Assembly (NCBI GenBank): GCA_001920875.1
Contig: MNKP01000027.1
Span: forward strand, 1-35,974
DNA: 35,974 nucleotides
Source: Acidobacteria bacterium 13_1_20CM_2_55_15
GTDB taxonomy: Bacteria; Acidobacteriota; Terriglobia; 20CM-2-55-15
Direction: 5' to 3'
The translations under genes and the position numbers were made by a program. This document shows, one piece after another, positions 1-9,129 of this stretch. The first letter of the stretch is position 1. The number at the start of each line of letters is the position of its first letter. The notes beneath the pieces are model-generated. The model worked only from the letters and a program-made list of their open reading frames with translations, was not told the origin of the DNA and made no database searches.

Positions 1-2513
1 AAGTAAGTCACGATTGAGCTGAGGTGAATCCCAAAAGGAATTTGTTTGATGGCTGCTACCTTTGCCACGTATGCCCGATCGAAGAAAAGCCGGCCTCGGG
101 AGTTGATGATGGTGTTGGGATTATCAAAGAGTGTACCGATAACGCCGGCATCGTTCTCGAAAACGGAGTTTCCTGGATTGCCGTTTCCGGCTGACTTATA
201 CGCATTGAAAGAGATGGAAAGAAGATCTCCCCTGGCAAAGCCTGCGGTGACATTTGCTTCAACGCCTTTGTACTCCGCGCGGAGTCCTGCCGGGTTGCTT
301 AGCAGGTATCGGTCTTCGCCGAATGTCCGGACATCTTGATTAAAGACAGTTAGAGGCCGGTCATCACGTGTTCCCGGAATACCGTCATCCCCGGGGTCAA
401 GGACCGTTACCGGAGTGTAAGCTGATGCAGGAACACCTACGTTGACGGTGTGAATGAGACGTTTGGAATCCCGTTCGAGCAAACGAATACCCATGCGAAC
501 ACTGCGGCTGAAATCATGCTCCACAGCCAAGCCCCACTCATCGGTGAAGGGCCGTTTCAGATTGGGATCGACAGAAGAATATGGGCCGCCGAATACCCGC
601 AGCAGCGTTCCTTCTTCGCCTTTTTGAAACGCCCCATCCTGATCCCGATCGTTCCACCGATAGAGCGCTCCGCCCAAAGCGGTGGGATTCGCAAAGTCGG
701 CATAGGAAGCCGGCAACAGATGATAGTAACGGGAATATCCGGCGATGATTCTCGTGTCTCCGAAACGCATGTTGAGCGGAACCACAATCTTGGCGCGAGG
801 TGATATTGACGTCCATGAAACGACATGATCCGCACCCGCGAATGTCCGAACCGGCGCGAATGTGCCGGCGCCGCTGACCTGTTTGGGAAGGAAAGCGTTG
901 CTGGAATCCAGGTTGAAACCGGCGCGTAAAAAGATCTTGTTAACAACTTGCAAACCGTCTTGAGCAAAAAACGAAAGCTCGCGCAGCCGCTGCATAGCGT
1001 GGCTGGGCGTATTGAATTCCGCGACTTCGGCGGGAGCCGTTCCGGGGAAGAGAAAAAGTTGCAAACCGTTGAACATGCGCCGCTCTTCGGTCGCGAGCGA
1101 CTCTTCCAGATCGAAGCCGGCGAGCAGTTGCTGGCTCCATCGATTGCCATTCGTCCGAAAGGTCTGTGTTTGTCCGAGCAATGAAAAGCGGCTCAGTGCC
1201 GAATCGGACTCGAGCGGCGCCGAGCCTGTGATTTCTCCTGTGAAAAGCCGCGTGTAACTCGGTGTCGTTACTCCATGTTGAAGTGTATCGGTGGGAGACG
1301 AGTGAGAAAACCCGAAACTCAATTCCGCAATCGACCGATCGCTGTGGCGGTGCACCCAATGGCCCTGAAGCAACTCGAAACGGTCGTTGCCCAGAAGTGT
1401 GGCCGATGGATCGATTCCCGGCCGCGCGTCAAGATGGGAATTCTTCACAATCTGTCCGGAGATGATGCCGGTGACCTGATTTTTTGCGTTCAGCGTTCCG
1501 TCCAGGCGCGCGAGAGCCGAGCTGACCGTTGTCGTAGGAACCACCGCGAAATCCGGAATCATCTTCGAAAGGTGTTGCAGGCCGAATGACGCGAAGTAGG
1601 ACCATTGTGGCCCGCGAACAGGCCCGCCCAGAGAGAATTCTCCCTCTGGAAATCGCTTGAAGTGCGGCGTCGTTTGAAAGCCAAAACTGCGAAGACGGCT
1701 GTCAAGGTTGCTGCTTTCGAATGGTTTTCCCAGGTAGTACGCCTCGGCCTGACCGTGGAACTTTTCCGGGCTGCGCCGGCTGATCATTTCAAAATCCGCA
1801 CCGGCCGCTGAAATTTCTGCGGAGTGGAAAGTGCTAACGGCATTCATCTCTTCGAGAGTCCCAAGCATGGGATATGTCAAAGGCTTTCCAGGTTCGTAAG
1901 GATTGGTGATGTTCATGCCGTCCCAACGATAACCATTCTGGGTCCAAGTGGCCCCGTGGACTCCCAGCAATTGAATGATACCGGTCTGAAATCCTCCTTC
2001 ATCGATGTTGCTCGGAACACTGGAGAGATGTTGTGTCTCGAGCAGGTTCCAGATATTTCTGGCGATGGGAAAACGATCCATCCGTGTTCGATCGAATCGG
2101 TCCAAAATGCACGACCACAACTCCGGCGCGCTTTGCCACTGGGCGGCCGCGGTGGATTGGGCCTGCGACTGCCGTGTTTCCATTTGTCCGCTAATCGTGC
2201 CGGCGCATCCGGCTCGAACTCTGGCCTGCGTTATGTACTCAGGGAAGGCCGGCTTCCGGAATCGAAGCTCATACTCGCCCGATGGAATACCCGCCACCAG
2301 AAACTCTCCTGAATCGTCGGTCTTCGTGCGAAGTATCTCCATGCCGGCTGCGTCAAAGATCACAACTTCAACGTCTCCGATGGCGGCGCCTGAGATCCTG
2401 TCCCTAACCTTCCCCTGGAGCCAACCGGTCTCGATCTGAGCGTACAGCCCGGCGTGCCAACAACAGACAACGATGAAGGAGAGGAACGTGATGTAATAGC
2501 GGATTTTCATCAT
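1..2513 (-). CDS. TonB-dependent receptor with N-terminal carboxypeptidase-regulatory-like domain (Oar-like), partial, runs off left edge
   Basis: Minus-strand reading frame open from ATG at 2513 to the window edge: MMKIRYYITFLSFIVVCCWHAGLYAQIETGWLQGKVRDRISGAAIGDVEVVIFDAAGMEILRTKTDDSGEFLVAGIPSGEYELRF..., then porin-like Gly/aromatic-rich beta-barrel text. Absent from the ORF track probably because there is no stop in the window. Confidence 0.85.
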   Translation of the reverse strand, partial: MMKIRYYITFLSFIVVCCWHAGLYAQIETGWLQGKVRDRISGAAIGDVEVVIFDAAGMEILRTKTDDSGEFLVAGIPSGEYELRFRKPAFPEYITQARVRAGCAGTISGQMETRQSQAQSTAAAQWQSAPELWSCILDRFDRTRMDRFPIARNIWNLLETQHLSSVPSNIDEGGFQTGIIQLLGVHGATWTQNGYRWDGMNITNPYEPGKPLTYPMLGTLEEMNAVSTFHSAEISAAGADFEMISRRSPEKFHGQAEAYYLGKPFESSNLDSRLRSFGFQTTPHFKRFPEGEFSLGGPVRGPQWSYFASFGLQHLSKMIPDFAVVPTTTVSSALARLDGTLNAKNQVTGIISGQIVKNSHLDARPGIDPSATLLGNDRFELLQGHWVHRHSDRSIAELSFGFSHSSPTDTLQHGVTTPSYTRLFTGEITGSAPLESDSALSRFSLLGQTQTFRTNGNRWSQQLLAGFDLEESLATEERRMFNGLQLFLFPGTAPAEVAEFNTPSHAMQRLRELSFFAQDGLQVVNKIFLRAGFNLDSSNAFLPKQVSGAGTFAPVRTFAGADHVVSWTSISPRAKIVVPLNMRFGDTRIIAGYSRYYHLLPASYADFANPTALGGALYRWNDRDQDGAFQKGEEGTLLRVFGGPYSSVDPNLKRPFTDEWGLAVEHDFSRSVRMGIRLLERDSKRLIHTVNVGVPASAYTPVTVLDPGDDGIPGTRDDRPLTVFNQDVRTFGEDRYLLSNPAGLRAEYKGVEANVTAGFARGDLLSISFNAYKSAGNGNPGNSVFENDAGVIGTLFDNPNTIINSRGRLFFDRAYVAKVAAIKQIPFGIHLSSIVTY

Positions 2514-2705
2514 CACGATTGTTAGGGAATAGCCGCAAAAAGGCACAAGAAATCACCGTAACAAACTAGAGCTAAGCGTAAGCAAATATCAAGTAGTCGT
2601 GTCCCACTGCAAATGGCTTGGCGCGCCTCTGGAAATCTATCCCGCCGGCCATACTTTCTTTCATGCGGGCTGCCACTGAACTGTTTGAATGAGGAGGTGG
2701 GAGGA

Positions 2706-2954
2706 ATGGCTCGACAAGGTTGGAGCATGTCTGAAATGGAGATCCGCAGGATTGCTTACCTTCTGTCGGAAACCGATCTCGTAGTCGCGGCTATCGCCGA
2801 ACGGATGGATTGCAGCAAGAGCGCGATCATGTCCATCAATCGGCGATTCCAGATCCGCGACTACGGGAAGCATCGGAATATATGGAATGTACGGTCCGCG
2901 ATTCGGGAAGAGCGCGATGATGACGCTCATTTTGAGAAGTCACAGGCCAATTGA
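2706..2954 (+). CDS. small HTH-like hypothetical protein
   Basis: MARQGWSMSEMEIRRIAYLLSETDLVVAAIAERMDCSKSAIMSINRRFQIRDY...; helix-turn-helix-like AIAERMDCSKSAIMSINRRF; purine-rich ggaggtgggagga upstream of ATG 2706. Confidence 0.5.
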   Translation: MARQGWSMSEMEIRRIAYLLSETDLVVAAIAERMDCSKSAIMSINRRFQIRDYGKHRNIWNVRSAIREERDDDAHFEKSQAN

Positions 2955-3089
2955 AGCTCATTGTGGGCAAGGTAAGACTGCCGGACCTGAGTTGAAATTG
3001 CCTGTTGTCTTACGCACGTGGGTTATGTATCTTACACACACATCGATTCTGCACAACATGGACAGGGCTGCATCAAAGGGCAAAGGGAC

Positions 3090-3311
3090 ATGCCGGAAGT
3101 GACAATCGTGCCAAAGACCGGGGACATCAACAAGCAATTCGGCGTCTACTCGAACGTGTGTTGCGGATACGAAATCATCATTCGAGAAGGTGCCAGCTTT
3201 CCTAATTGTCCGAACCATCGGAAGTCTGAGACCACTTGGAATTTCGTAGAAACGGAAAAGATCCAGCAGGTCGTTATTCGGAAGCAGAGCCAGTCTAATC
3301 CCGCTGCTTAA
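3090..3311 (+). CDS. small putative Zn-ribbon protein
   Basis: MPEVTIVPKTGDINKQFGVYSNVCCGYEIIIREGASFPNCPNHRKSETTWNFVE; paired CC..C-P-x-H knuckle-like residues. Confidence 0.5.
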   Translation: MPEVTIVPKTGDINKQFGVYSNVCCGYEIIIREGASFPNCPNHRKSETTWNFVETEKIQQVVIRKQSQSNPAA

Positions 3312-3330
3312 TCGCGACGGCAAGCCGCCA

Positions 3331-3373
3331 GCCGCATGCTCCTCGTTTAGGTGCCGCCTGCAGAGCATGCGGC
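3331..3373. terminator. inverted repeat GCCGCATGCTC...GAGCATGCGGC followed on + strand by a T-run
   Basis: 3331-3341 and 3363-3373 are perfect reverse complements; tttttt follows at ~3389. Lies between convergent genes and overlaps the 3' end of the minus-strand ORF. Confidence 0.4.
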
Positions 3374-3925
3374 GCGGGCTGCGCGGGCTTTTTTCTTGTA
3401 CTCGAACGTAAAGACGCCTGATTCCAGTGCTGCTACAGCGCAGCGGTCACAAAAAACAGTCCCAATTTCATCATCAAGATTAGTGCGGTACAACTTGACA
3501 AAGGCAGGCCGCAAACAACCGCGATGGCAAACCGGACAGTTTAAATCCGGACATCTGCAAGGTAGGACCATGCTTGCTGCTCGATCAGCTGAAGCCGTGT
3601 CTGCGTCTGCAACGGCTCGCTCAGTGCTCCGTGCGTCGGTGTAATCGCCATTATCAACCGTTTCGGCCAATTCAGAACGAGCGGCAACGATTGTCCCTTG
3701 TCGATTTATACTGGAGCCATCGGTCGCTTTAATTTTGTGCTGAGCGATTTTGCGTGCCAGGGTGTTGCGGTGGATGTGGAGTAATTGCGCGGCCTTGCAT
3801 TGATTGCCGCCGCTTCGGCGAAGCGCGGTCTGGAGGAACTGCTTTTCAAATTCTTGCAATGCTTTGTCCAGGCAAACATTCTGTTCGAGCATTTCAGCGA
3901 CGAGCGCCTCCAAGACTTGTTTCAC
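3347..3925 (-). CDS. Fis-type HTH regulator with C-terminal Cys-rich segment
   Basis: EFEKQFLQTALRRSGGNQCKAAQLLHIHRNTLARKIAQHKI matches the Fis/NtrC C-terminal HTH pattern; C-terminal half CRCPDLNCPVCHRGC...VFCDRCAV. Confidence 0.6.
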   Translation of the reverse strand: MKQVLEALVAEMLEQNVCLDKALQEFEKQFLQTALRRSGGNQCKAAQLLHIHRNTLARKIAQHKIKATDGSSINRQGTIVAARSELAETVDNGDYTDARSTERAVADADTASADRAASMVLPCRCPDLNCPVCHRGCLRPAFVKLYRTNLDDEIGTVFCDRCAVAALESGVFTFEYKKKARAARAACSAGGT

Positions 3926-4364
3926 AAAACGCTACCTCGAAATTGGGAACATTGAATCAATATGGTTACGGGGAGATGGAACCTGCAAGACGGCAGCCAC
4001 TTCCCCAAGGTGTGAATTTTTCCATCCGACAGGACTCGTGAGGTGCTCGAAACTTCAGGTGACTGACACTTTAGAAGTCCGGCTGGTTAAAGGAACACCG
4101 CTTGCACTACCCGTTGAAAGCGGCCACAGGGGCAAAGCCGGGTGGGGAAGTTTTCCATTCGTGACGTTGTACAGAGTGCTGAACCTGCCGTTAACGAGGC
4201 GCCAGACGTGCTAGGCTTTACGTCGGCCGCCGGCGCCATCCTCCGGAGGCGATCCTCGTCGGTGTTTGCATAAACGCTGGACAGCAGTTCGGGGACTCGC
4301 GTTGGGTTTGCGTTATCGCGCGTGCGCTGCACAGCCCGCTTCTCGAGCGTGCTATCATCGGCGC

Positions 4365-4628
4365 ATGGATTGGGGTCAGGTCCGCCGAAATATCGCAGAC
4401 TTCTTCCATGGGATGGCGTTAGCGGGCTATGAAAAGAGGCTGCGCGAGCAGCTCATGGACTTAAACGACCTCTTCATGCTCCTCTGCTTTATGGAGCTGG
4501 TCGGGCTGCCGAATCCTGCGACGATTTACTTGCTCGAAATCTATCCGTACTTCCTCGAAGAATTTCACCTCTGGCATCGACGAATGGGCATGGATCATTC
4601 CCCGCTGGGCGCCCTTCCCTGTTGCTGA
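4365..4628 (+). CDS. small protein with C-terminal Cys-Cys, coupled to ArsA-family ATPase (resembles the 'cory-CC-star' type)
   Basis: MDWGQVRRNIADFFHGMALAGYEKRLREQLMDLNDLFMLLCFMELVGLPNPATIYLLEIYPYFLEEFHLWHRRMGMDHSPLGALPCC*; stop ends 2 nt before the ATG of the ArsA-like gene. Confidence 0.7.
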   Translation: MDWGQVRRNIADFFHGMALAGYEKRLREQLMDLNDLFMLLCFMELVGLPNPATIYLLEIYPYFLEEFHLWHRRMGMDHSPLGALPCC

Positions 4629-4630
4629 CC

Positions 4631-5587
4631 ATGTTGGATCTTCTCAAGAAAAGAATTCTTTTTTTCGGAGGAAAAGGAGGAGTGGGCAAGACGACGTGCG
4701 CGTCGGCACTGGCGCTCGCAGCCGCGAGAAAAGGGAAGCGTGTTCTTCTGGTATCGACCGATCCGGCGCACTCGACCTCGGATATCTTCGAGCGGCTTTT
4801 TAGCCGTGAGGAGGAGGAGATCTATCCGGGAATTGTCGGCGTTGAGGTCGATGGTGATTTTGAAGCGCGCCGGTACATCGAAACAGTCAAGAATCAAATC
4901 GCCAAGCTTTTCAGTTCCTCGGTCCTGAAGGAAGCGGAGCGCCAGATCGAGCTTGTCTCCACCATGCCAGGAGTCGAGGAGGTCGCGCTGTTCGATCGCA
5001 TGGGGGACCTGATTGTCACGTGCGTCGACTCTTATGACTTGATTATTTTCGATACCGCTCCAACAGGACATACGATGCGGCTGCTGCGCATGCCCGAACT
5101 GATGATCTCGTGGATTGCGGCGTTATCGAAACGGCGGAAAAATCTCATTACGCTGAATCGGAATATCGAAAGGGAAGAATCCGGCGAAGCCGATCCCATC
5201 TTGACGACTTTGGAACGCCGAAAGGAAAAACTCGAGCTGGTACGCGCCCGGTTGATGCAGCATAACTTTACCGGATTTGTACTCGTTCTCGTTCCGGAAC
5301 GGCTGCCAATCGAAGAAACCCTCCGTGCGGCGGGATCGCTCCGCGATTCCAATATGAACATCTGCGGGATCATCGTGAATCGCATCCTGCCGGAGAATCT
5401 GAACGGGGCTTTTTACCAGGCGCGCCGCAAGCAAGAACAAACCTATTGCGAAGAAATTCGCCGCAGATTTGCGGAATATCCTGCGATCTGGATTCGGCAG
5501 TTCGAGACGGACATCTACGGAATCAAAAATCTAGAGCGGCTCAGTGAAGTGTTGACGGGCCCAAATGACGGCGCCCCATTCGGGTGA
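4631..5587 (+). CDS. ArsA/GET3-family ATPase
   Basis: Deviant Walker A FFGGKGGVGKTTCASALALAAA; STDPAHSTSDIF; DTAPTGHTMRLLRMP. ATG at 4631 preferred over the TTG at 4622. Confidence 0.9.
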   Translation: MLDLLKKRILFFGGKGGVGKTTCASALALAAARKGKRVLLVSTDPAHSTSDIFERLFSREEEEIYPGIVGVEVDGDFEARRYIETVKNQIAKLFSSSVLKEAERQIELVSTMPGVEEVALFDRMGDLIVTCVDSYDLIIFDTAPTGHTMRLLRMPELMISWIAALSKRRKNLITLNRNIEREESGEADPILTTLERRKEKLELVRARLMQHNFTGFVLVLVPERLPIEETLRAAGSLRDSNMNICGIIVNRILPENLNGAFYQARRKQEQTYCEEIRRRFAEYPAIWIRQFETDIYGIKNLERLSEVLTGPNDGAPFG

Positions 5588-6391
5588 ATGGCGGGGCTGT
5601 TCGAATTCAAGACCCATGAGTTCCCGCATAACGGGATGGGCCGCAACCGAGCCGCTTAATGACCTCCGCCAGTCGTCCAAACCGACCCGCTTGGACGCGA
5701 TCTCGACCATTGATCTCAAATGCGATGCGGCTTGAGTCAAAATGCTCTTGGAGGGCTCCTGCGGGTACATTGAAACCACTTCCGGAAAGAGTCCGGCTAT
5801 CTCGGGCACACCGATTTTGCCTGAAGCCCACCCGCTGACAACCTCGGAGATGCTCTTCAATCCAAGCCGGCCGGCAATGCGGTTCGAGAACTCTGTAGAC
5901 GCTTGCAGGTCCAGCGAGCGAAGCGCCTCGCGTACGGCCTCACGCCCAATCCAAAAACCGCTGCCTTCGTCGCCGAAGTAAGGTCCCCAGCCGCCGATAC
6001 GAAACATATTGCGGGCTTTATCGCGCCCAATCACGATTGAACCTGTGCCGGCGATCAACAGGATTCCGGGATCTACGCCTATGGCTCCAATCGAGGCGAT
6101 GAACGCGTCGCTCTCGATAATGATCTGAGCTTCGGGAATGAGTGACTCGAGGACTTCCTTGTAAAACGCGGCACTATCGTGACGGGCGGCGCCGGCGAAT
6201 CCGGCGCATACAATGTTGGGACGCTCCGTTAGATAGGATATTCCCTGCGTGATGGCTTGCGTTGCGGCATCTGCCCCGACCGACAACCAATTCGAAGGAC
6301 CGCTCTCGATATGACAGATTTCGTTGTAATACTCGTCGACAAGAAGGAAAGAGGTTTTCGATCCCCCTCCGTCAATTCCGAGGTATCGCAC
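5531..6391 (-). CDS. BadF/BadG/BcrA/BcrD-type ATPase, N-acetylglucosamine kinase-like
   Basis: MRYLGIDGGGSKTSFLLVDE...; GILLIAGTGSIVIGRD; GGWGPYFGDEGSGFWIGREAV. GTG start. Confidence 0.85.
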   Translation of the reverse strand: MRYLGIDGGGSKTSFLLVDEYYNEICHIESGPSNWLSVGADAATQAITQGISYLTERPNIVCAGFAGAARHDSAAFYKEVLESLIPEAQIIIESDAFIASIGAIGVDPGILLIAGTGSIVIGRDKARNMFRIGGWGPYFGDEGSGFWIGREAVREALRSLDLQASTEFSNRIAGRLGLKSISEVVSGWASGKIGVPEIAGLFPEVVSMYPQEPSKSILTQAASHLRSMVEIASKRVGLDDWRRSLSGSVAAHPVMRELMGLEFEQPRHSPEWGAVIWARQHFTEPL

Positions 6392-6903
6392 TAGCGCGCC
6401 CAGCCGGGCAGTCCGCCCGAGCGTCGCAGCTCGTCCTCCAGGTCGGTGATTTTCTTTTTGGCTTGATCGACTGCTTTGCGGGACTCATCGAGTTGCTTCT
6501 GAGTGTCCGCGATTTCCGGGCCCAGCCGGTATTCACGATTGTAAATATCGCTCTGGCGCAGAACCTGCGTGTTTAGCTCCTTGACCTTCAAATCCAGGAG
6601 CTGAACTCTCTCTTCCGCTTTCCTGACATCATCACGGGCCTTTTGAAATTGGGCTCGCCAATATTTTTCATCCCGGCTCTTATTGTCGCTCGGAGCGGCC
6701 GGCGCTGCTGGTGCGACAACCGCCGCGGTCGAGCCGGTCGAGGCGGTTGTTGTTGTCGTCGTGCCACTAGCAACCACAACCTGGCTATGCAGCCGTTTCT
6801 GCCGCTCCCGCTCTTGCCGCGCCACGTCGGCAAGCGTTTGCGCCGAGCAATCCAACGCGAAAAACACCAGGCATAAGGTGAACAATTTGGAACTCAGTCT
6901 CAT
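6391..6903 (-). CDS. secreted coiled-coil protein, unknown function
   Basis: MRLSSKLFTLCLVFFALDCSAQTLADVARQERERQKRL...; signal peptide, poly-Thr/Ala linker, coiled coil. ATGA overlap with the upstream PBP gene. Confidence 0.7.
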   Translation of the reverse strand: MRLSSKLFTLCLVFFALDCSAQTLADVARQERERQKRLHSQVVVASGTTTTTTASTGSTAAVVAPAAPAAPSDNKSRDEKYWRAQFQKARDDVRKAEERVQLLDLKVKELNTQVLRQSDIYNREYRLGPEIADTQKQLDESRKAVDQAKKKITDLEDELRRSGGLPGWAR

Positions 6904-9056
6904 TTCACCAGCGCTGTAATCGCCTTCGGCGTCGTATCGAATTGTTCGACCGGTTTGTCCTTGTAAACTTCTTTCATGAAATCGATCCACATCGGCAGAG
7001 CTGCTTTACCGCCGGTCTCTTTATCGCCGAGGGTCACTTTTTCGTCAAATCCAATCCAAGCGCCCGCCACTAGGGACGGCGTATAACCGATGAACCATGC
7101 ATCCGTGAAATCATTTGTCGTACCGGTCTTGCCTGCGACAGGACGTTTGAGCTCTTGTGCCTTGGTTGAGGTCCCACCCGGAAAGCGCACAGGCTCTTGC
7201 ATCAAATCGACCATTATTCGCGCGGTTTCGGCCGGGATGACATCGCGTAGTTCGGGCAGGTTTTCTTCAAGAACATTTCCTTCGTAATCGGTGACCCGCA
7301 GGATCGTCTGTGGAATCACGCGCACGCCGTCGTTGGGGAATGTCGAATAAGCGGAAACCATCTCCATCAGAGTAACGTCCGCAGCACCCAGCGCAATGGG
7401 CAACACCGGTTCAATCCTGGACGTAATGCCGAAGCGCCTCACGTAGGGAATCAAATTTTGCACGCCCAGTTTCGCGAGTGTTTTCACCGCCGGTATGTTT
7501 CGCGATTCTGCAAACGCCTGGCGAATGGGTATCGTTCCTTTGAACTTGCCGTCGTAGTTGCCGGGCGAGTATCCGCCAAAGCTGACGGGAGCATCGACGA
7601 TCGTGTCGTCCGGCCGCAGGCCATTGTCCACCGCCGCGGCATAGACGAGTGGTTTAAAGGAAGAACCCGTTTGTCTCATGGCCTGAGTCGCGCGGTTGAA
7701 TTTACTCTCATCGAAGTCATAGCCGCCGACCATGGCTTTCACTTCTCCGGTTTGCGGCTGAATGGCACCGAAAGCTGCCTGGATGTTTGGCTTCTGTTCC
7801 AGCGAGACCTCAACCTTGCGCTCCGCAGGATTCATTGAGCGAATCATGAACAGCGCCACATCACCGCGTTTGAGAATGTCGGAAGCGACCTTCGCCTTCG
7901 TCCAGGCGATGTCTTGGGGTGTAAGGAGTGCCTGATAGCCACCGATTTTGACTGCAGCAGCGCCGTTCTTGGCCGGGTCGAGAACAATGCCGGGAACTAT
8001 ATCATTGGTGCGGATAGGCAGCTTCCAATCCGGCAGCTCGGCCGATTCGACGTCCTCTACGCCTTCATCTATCAGGTTGCGATCGGCCCCACGCCAGCCG
8101 TGGCGTTTGTCATACTCGCGAGTTCCAGCCCGAATGGCCGCATTAGCCGCCTTCTGCATTTCAACGTTCAGGGTGGAATACACCTTTAAACCGCCCTCAT
8201 GGACCGCAGAGGTACCGTATTTCTTCTCGAGATAACGCCGGAGTTCTTCCACGAAGTAAGGAGCGAGTTCGTTCGGCCGCTGCTTCTCGACCAATTTGAT
8301 CGGATGCAACTTCGCTTCTTCACCATGGGCGACCGTGACCTTCTTCTCGGCGACCATGCGGTCAATGGCGTAATTGCGCCGGGTCAGCGCTTTATCTGGA
8401 TGCAGGATCGGCGAATAGTTCGGCGGCGAGCGCGGAATCGCCGCGAGCATCGCCGCTTCTTCGATATTCAGGTCCTTGAGCTCCTTGCCGAAGTAATATT
8501 CCGCCGCCGCTGCAAAACCGTATTGTCCGCTGCCCATATAAACAAGGTTGCAGTACATGGTGAGGATCTGCTGCTTGGTGTAGTAACGTTCGATCTGGAT
8601 GGCTAGCATCACCTCTTGTATCTTCCGGCGGAAGGTCCGCTCTGGAGTCAGAAAGAGGTTCTTAGTCAACTGCTGGGTCAATGTGCTTCCGCCCTCGACC
8701 ACTCGGCCGGCCATGAGATTCTTCATGCCGGCGCGCGCCATGCCGACAAAATCGATGCCCCAATGCGCGTAAAAATTCTGATCTTCGACAGAGGTGATCG
8801 CATCTTTGACAACCTGCGGGATTTGTTCCCAGGTGATGACAACCCGGCGCTCCAGAGCGAACGATCCGATCACACGGCCGTCATCGGAGTAGACCTCGGT
8901 AATGAGGCTGGGATGATAATCCTCCAGCGAACTCACCTGAGGCAAATCACTGTTGTACACAAACAAAACGCCAGCCGTAGCGCCAACTGCAATAGCCAGA
9001 CAGAGCAGAAACACGAAGACCAGCGAACCCAGGTAACGCCGTAGCTGCGATCTCAT
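6900..9056 (-). CDS. penicillin-binding protein 1A (bifunctional transglycosylase/transpeptidase)
   Basis: VEDQNFYAHWGID, EGGSTLTQQLTKNLFL, RKIQEVMLAIQIE; transpeptidase TGSSFKP, SRN, KTGTT motifs. Confidence 0.95.
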   Translation of the reverse strand: MRSQLRRYLGSLVFVFLLCLAIAVGATAGVLFVYNSDLPQVSSLEDYHPSLITEVYSDDGRVIGSFALERRVVITWEQIPQVVKDAITSVEDQNFYAHWGIDFVGMARAGMKNLMAGRVVEGGSTLTQQLTKNLFLTPERTFRRKIQEVMLAIQIERYYTKQQILTMYCNLVYMGSGQYGFAAAAEYYFGKELKDLNIEEAAMLAAIPRSPPNYSPILHPDKALTRRNYAIDRMVAEKKVTVAHGEEAKLHPIKLVEKQRPNELAPYFVEELRRYLEKKYGTSAVHEGGLKVYSTLNVEMQKAANAAIRAGTREYDKRHGWRGADRNLIDEGVEDVESAELPDWKLPIRTNDIVPGIVLDPAKNGAAAVKIGGYQALLTPQDIAWTKAKVASDILKRGDVALFMIRSMNPAERKVEVSLEQKPNIQAAFGAIQPQTGEVKAMVGGYDFDESKFNRATQAMRQTGSSFKPLVYAAAVDNGLRPDDTIVDAPVSFGGYSPGNYDGKFKGTIPIRQAFAESRNIPAVKTLAKLGVQNLIPYVRRFGITSRIEPVLPIALGAADVTLMEMVSAYSTFPNDGVRVIPQTILRVTDYEGNVLEENLPELRDVIPAETARIMVDLMQEPVRFPGGTSTKAQELKRPVAGKTGTTNDFTDAWFIGYTPSLVAGAWIGFDEKVTLGDKETGGKAALPMWIDFMKEVYKDKPVEQFDTTPKAITALVK

Positions 9057-9129
9057 AAGATTCTCATTATAACAGGGAGGCGGACGGCAACTCCGTTTCG
9101 CCTGAAAGCCGGTGCTCGTTAAGGAAATT

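Noticed and set aside
46-2439. Several + strand ORFs (e.g. 46-339, 450-803, 1824-2312, 2005-2439)
   Set aside because: They are antisense to a continuous TonB-receptor-like frame on the minus strand and show no recognisable protein features.
4631-5587. Arsenite efflux ATPase (arsA of an ars operon)
   Set aside because: ArsA-family motifs are clear, but no arsB/arsC/arsR/arsD neighbours are present, so no arsenic function is claimed.
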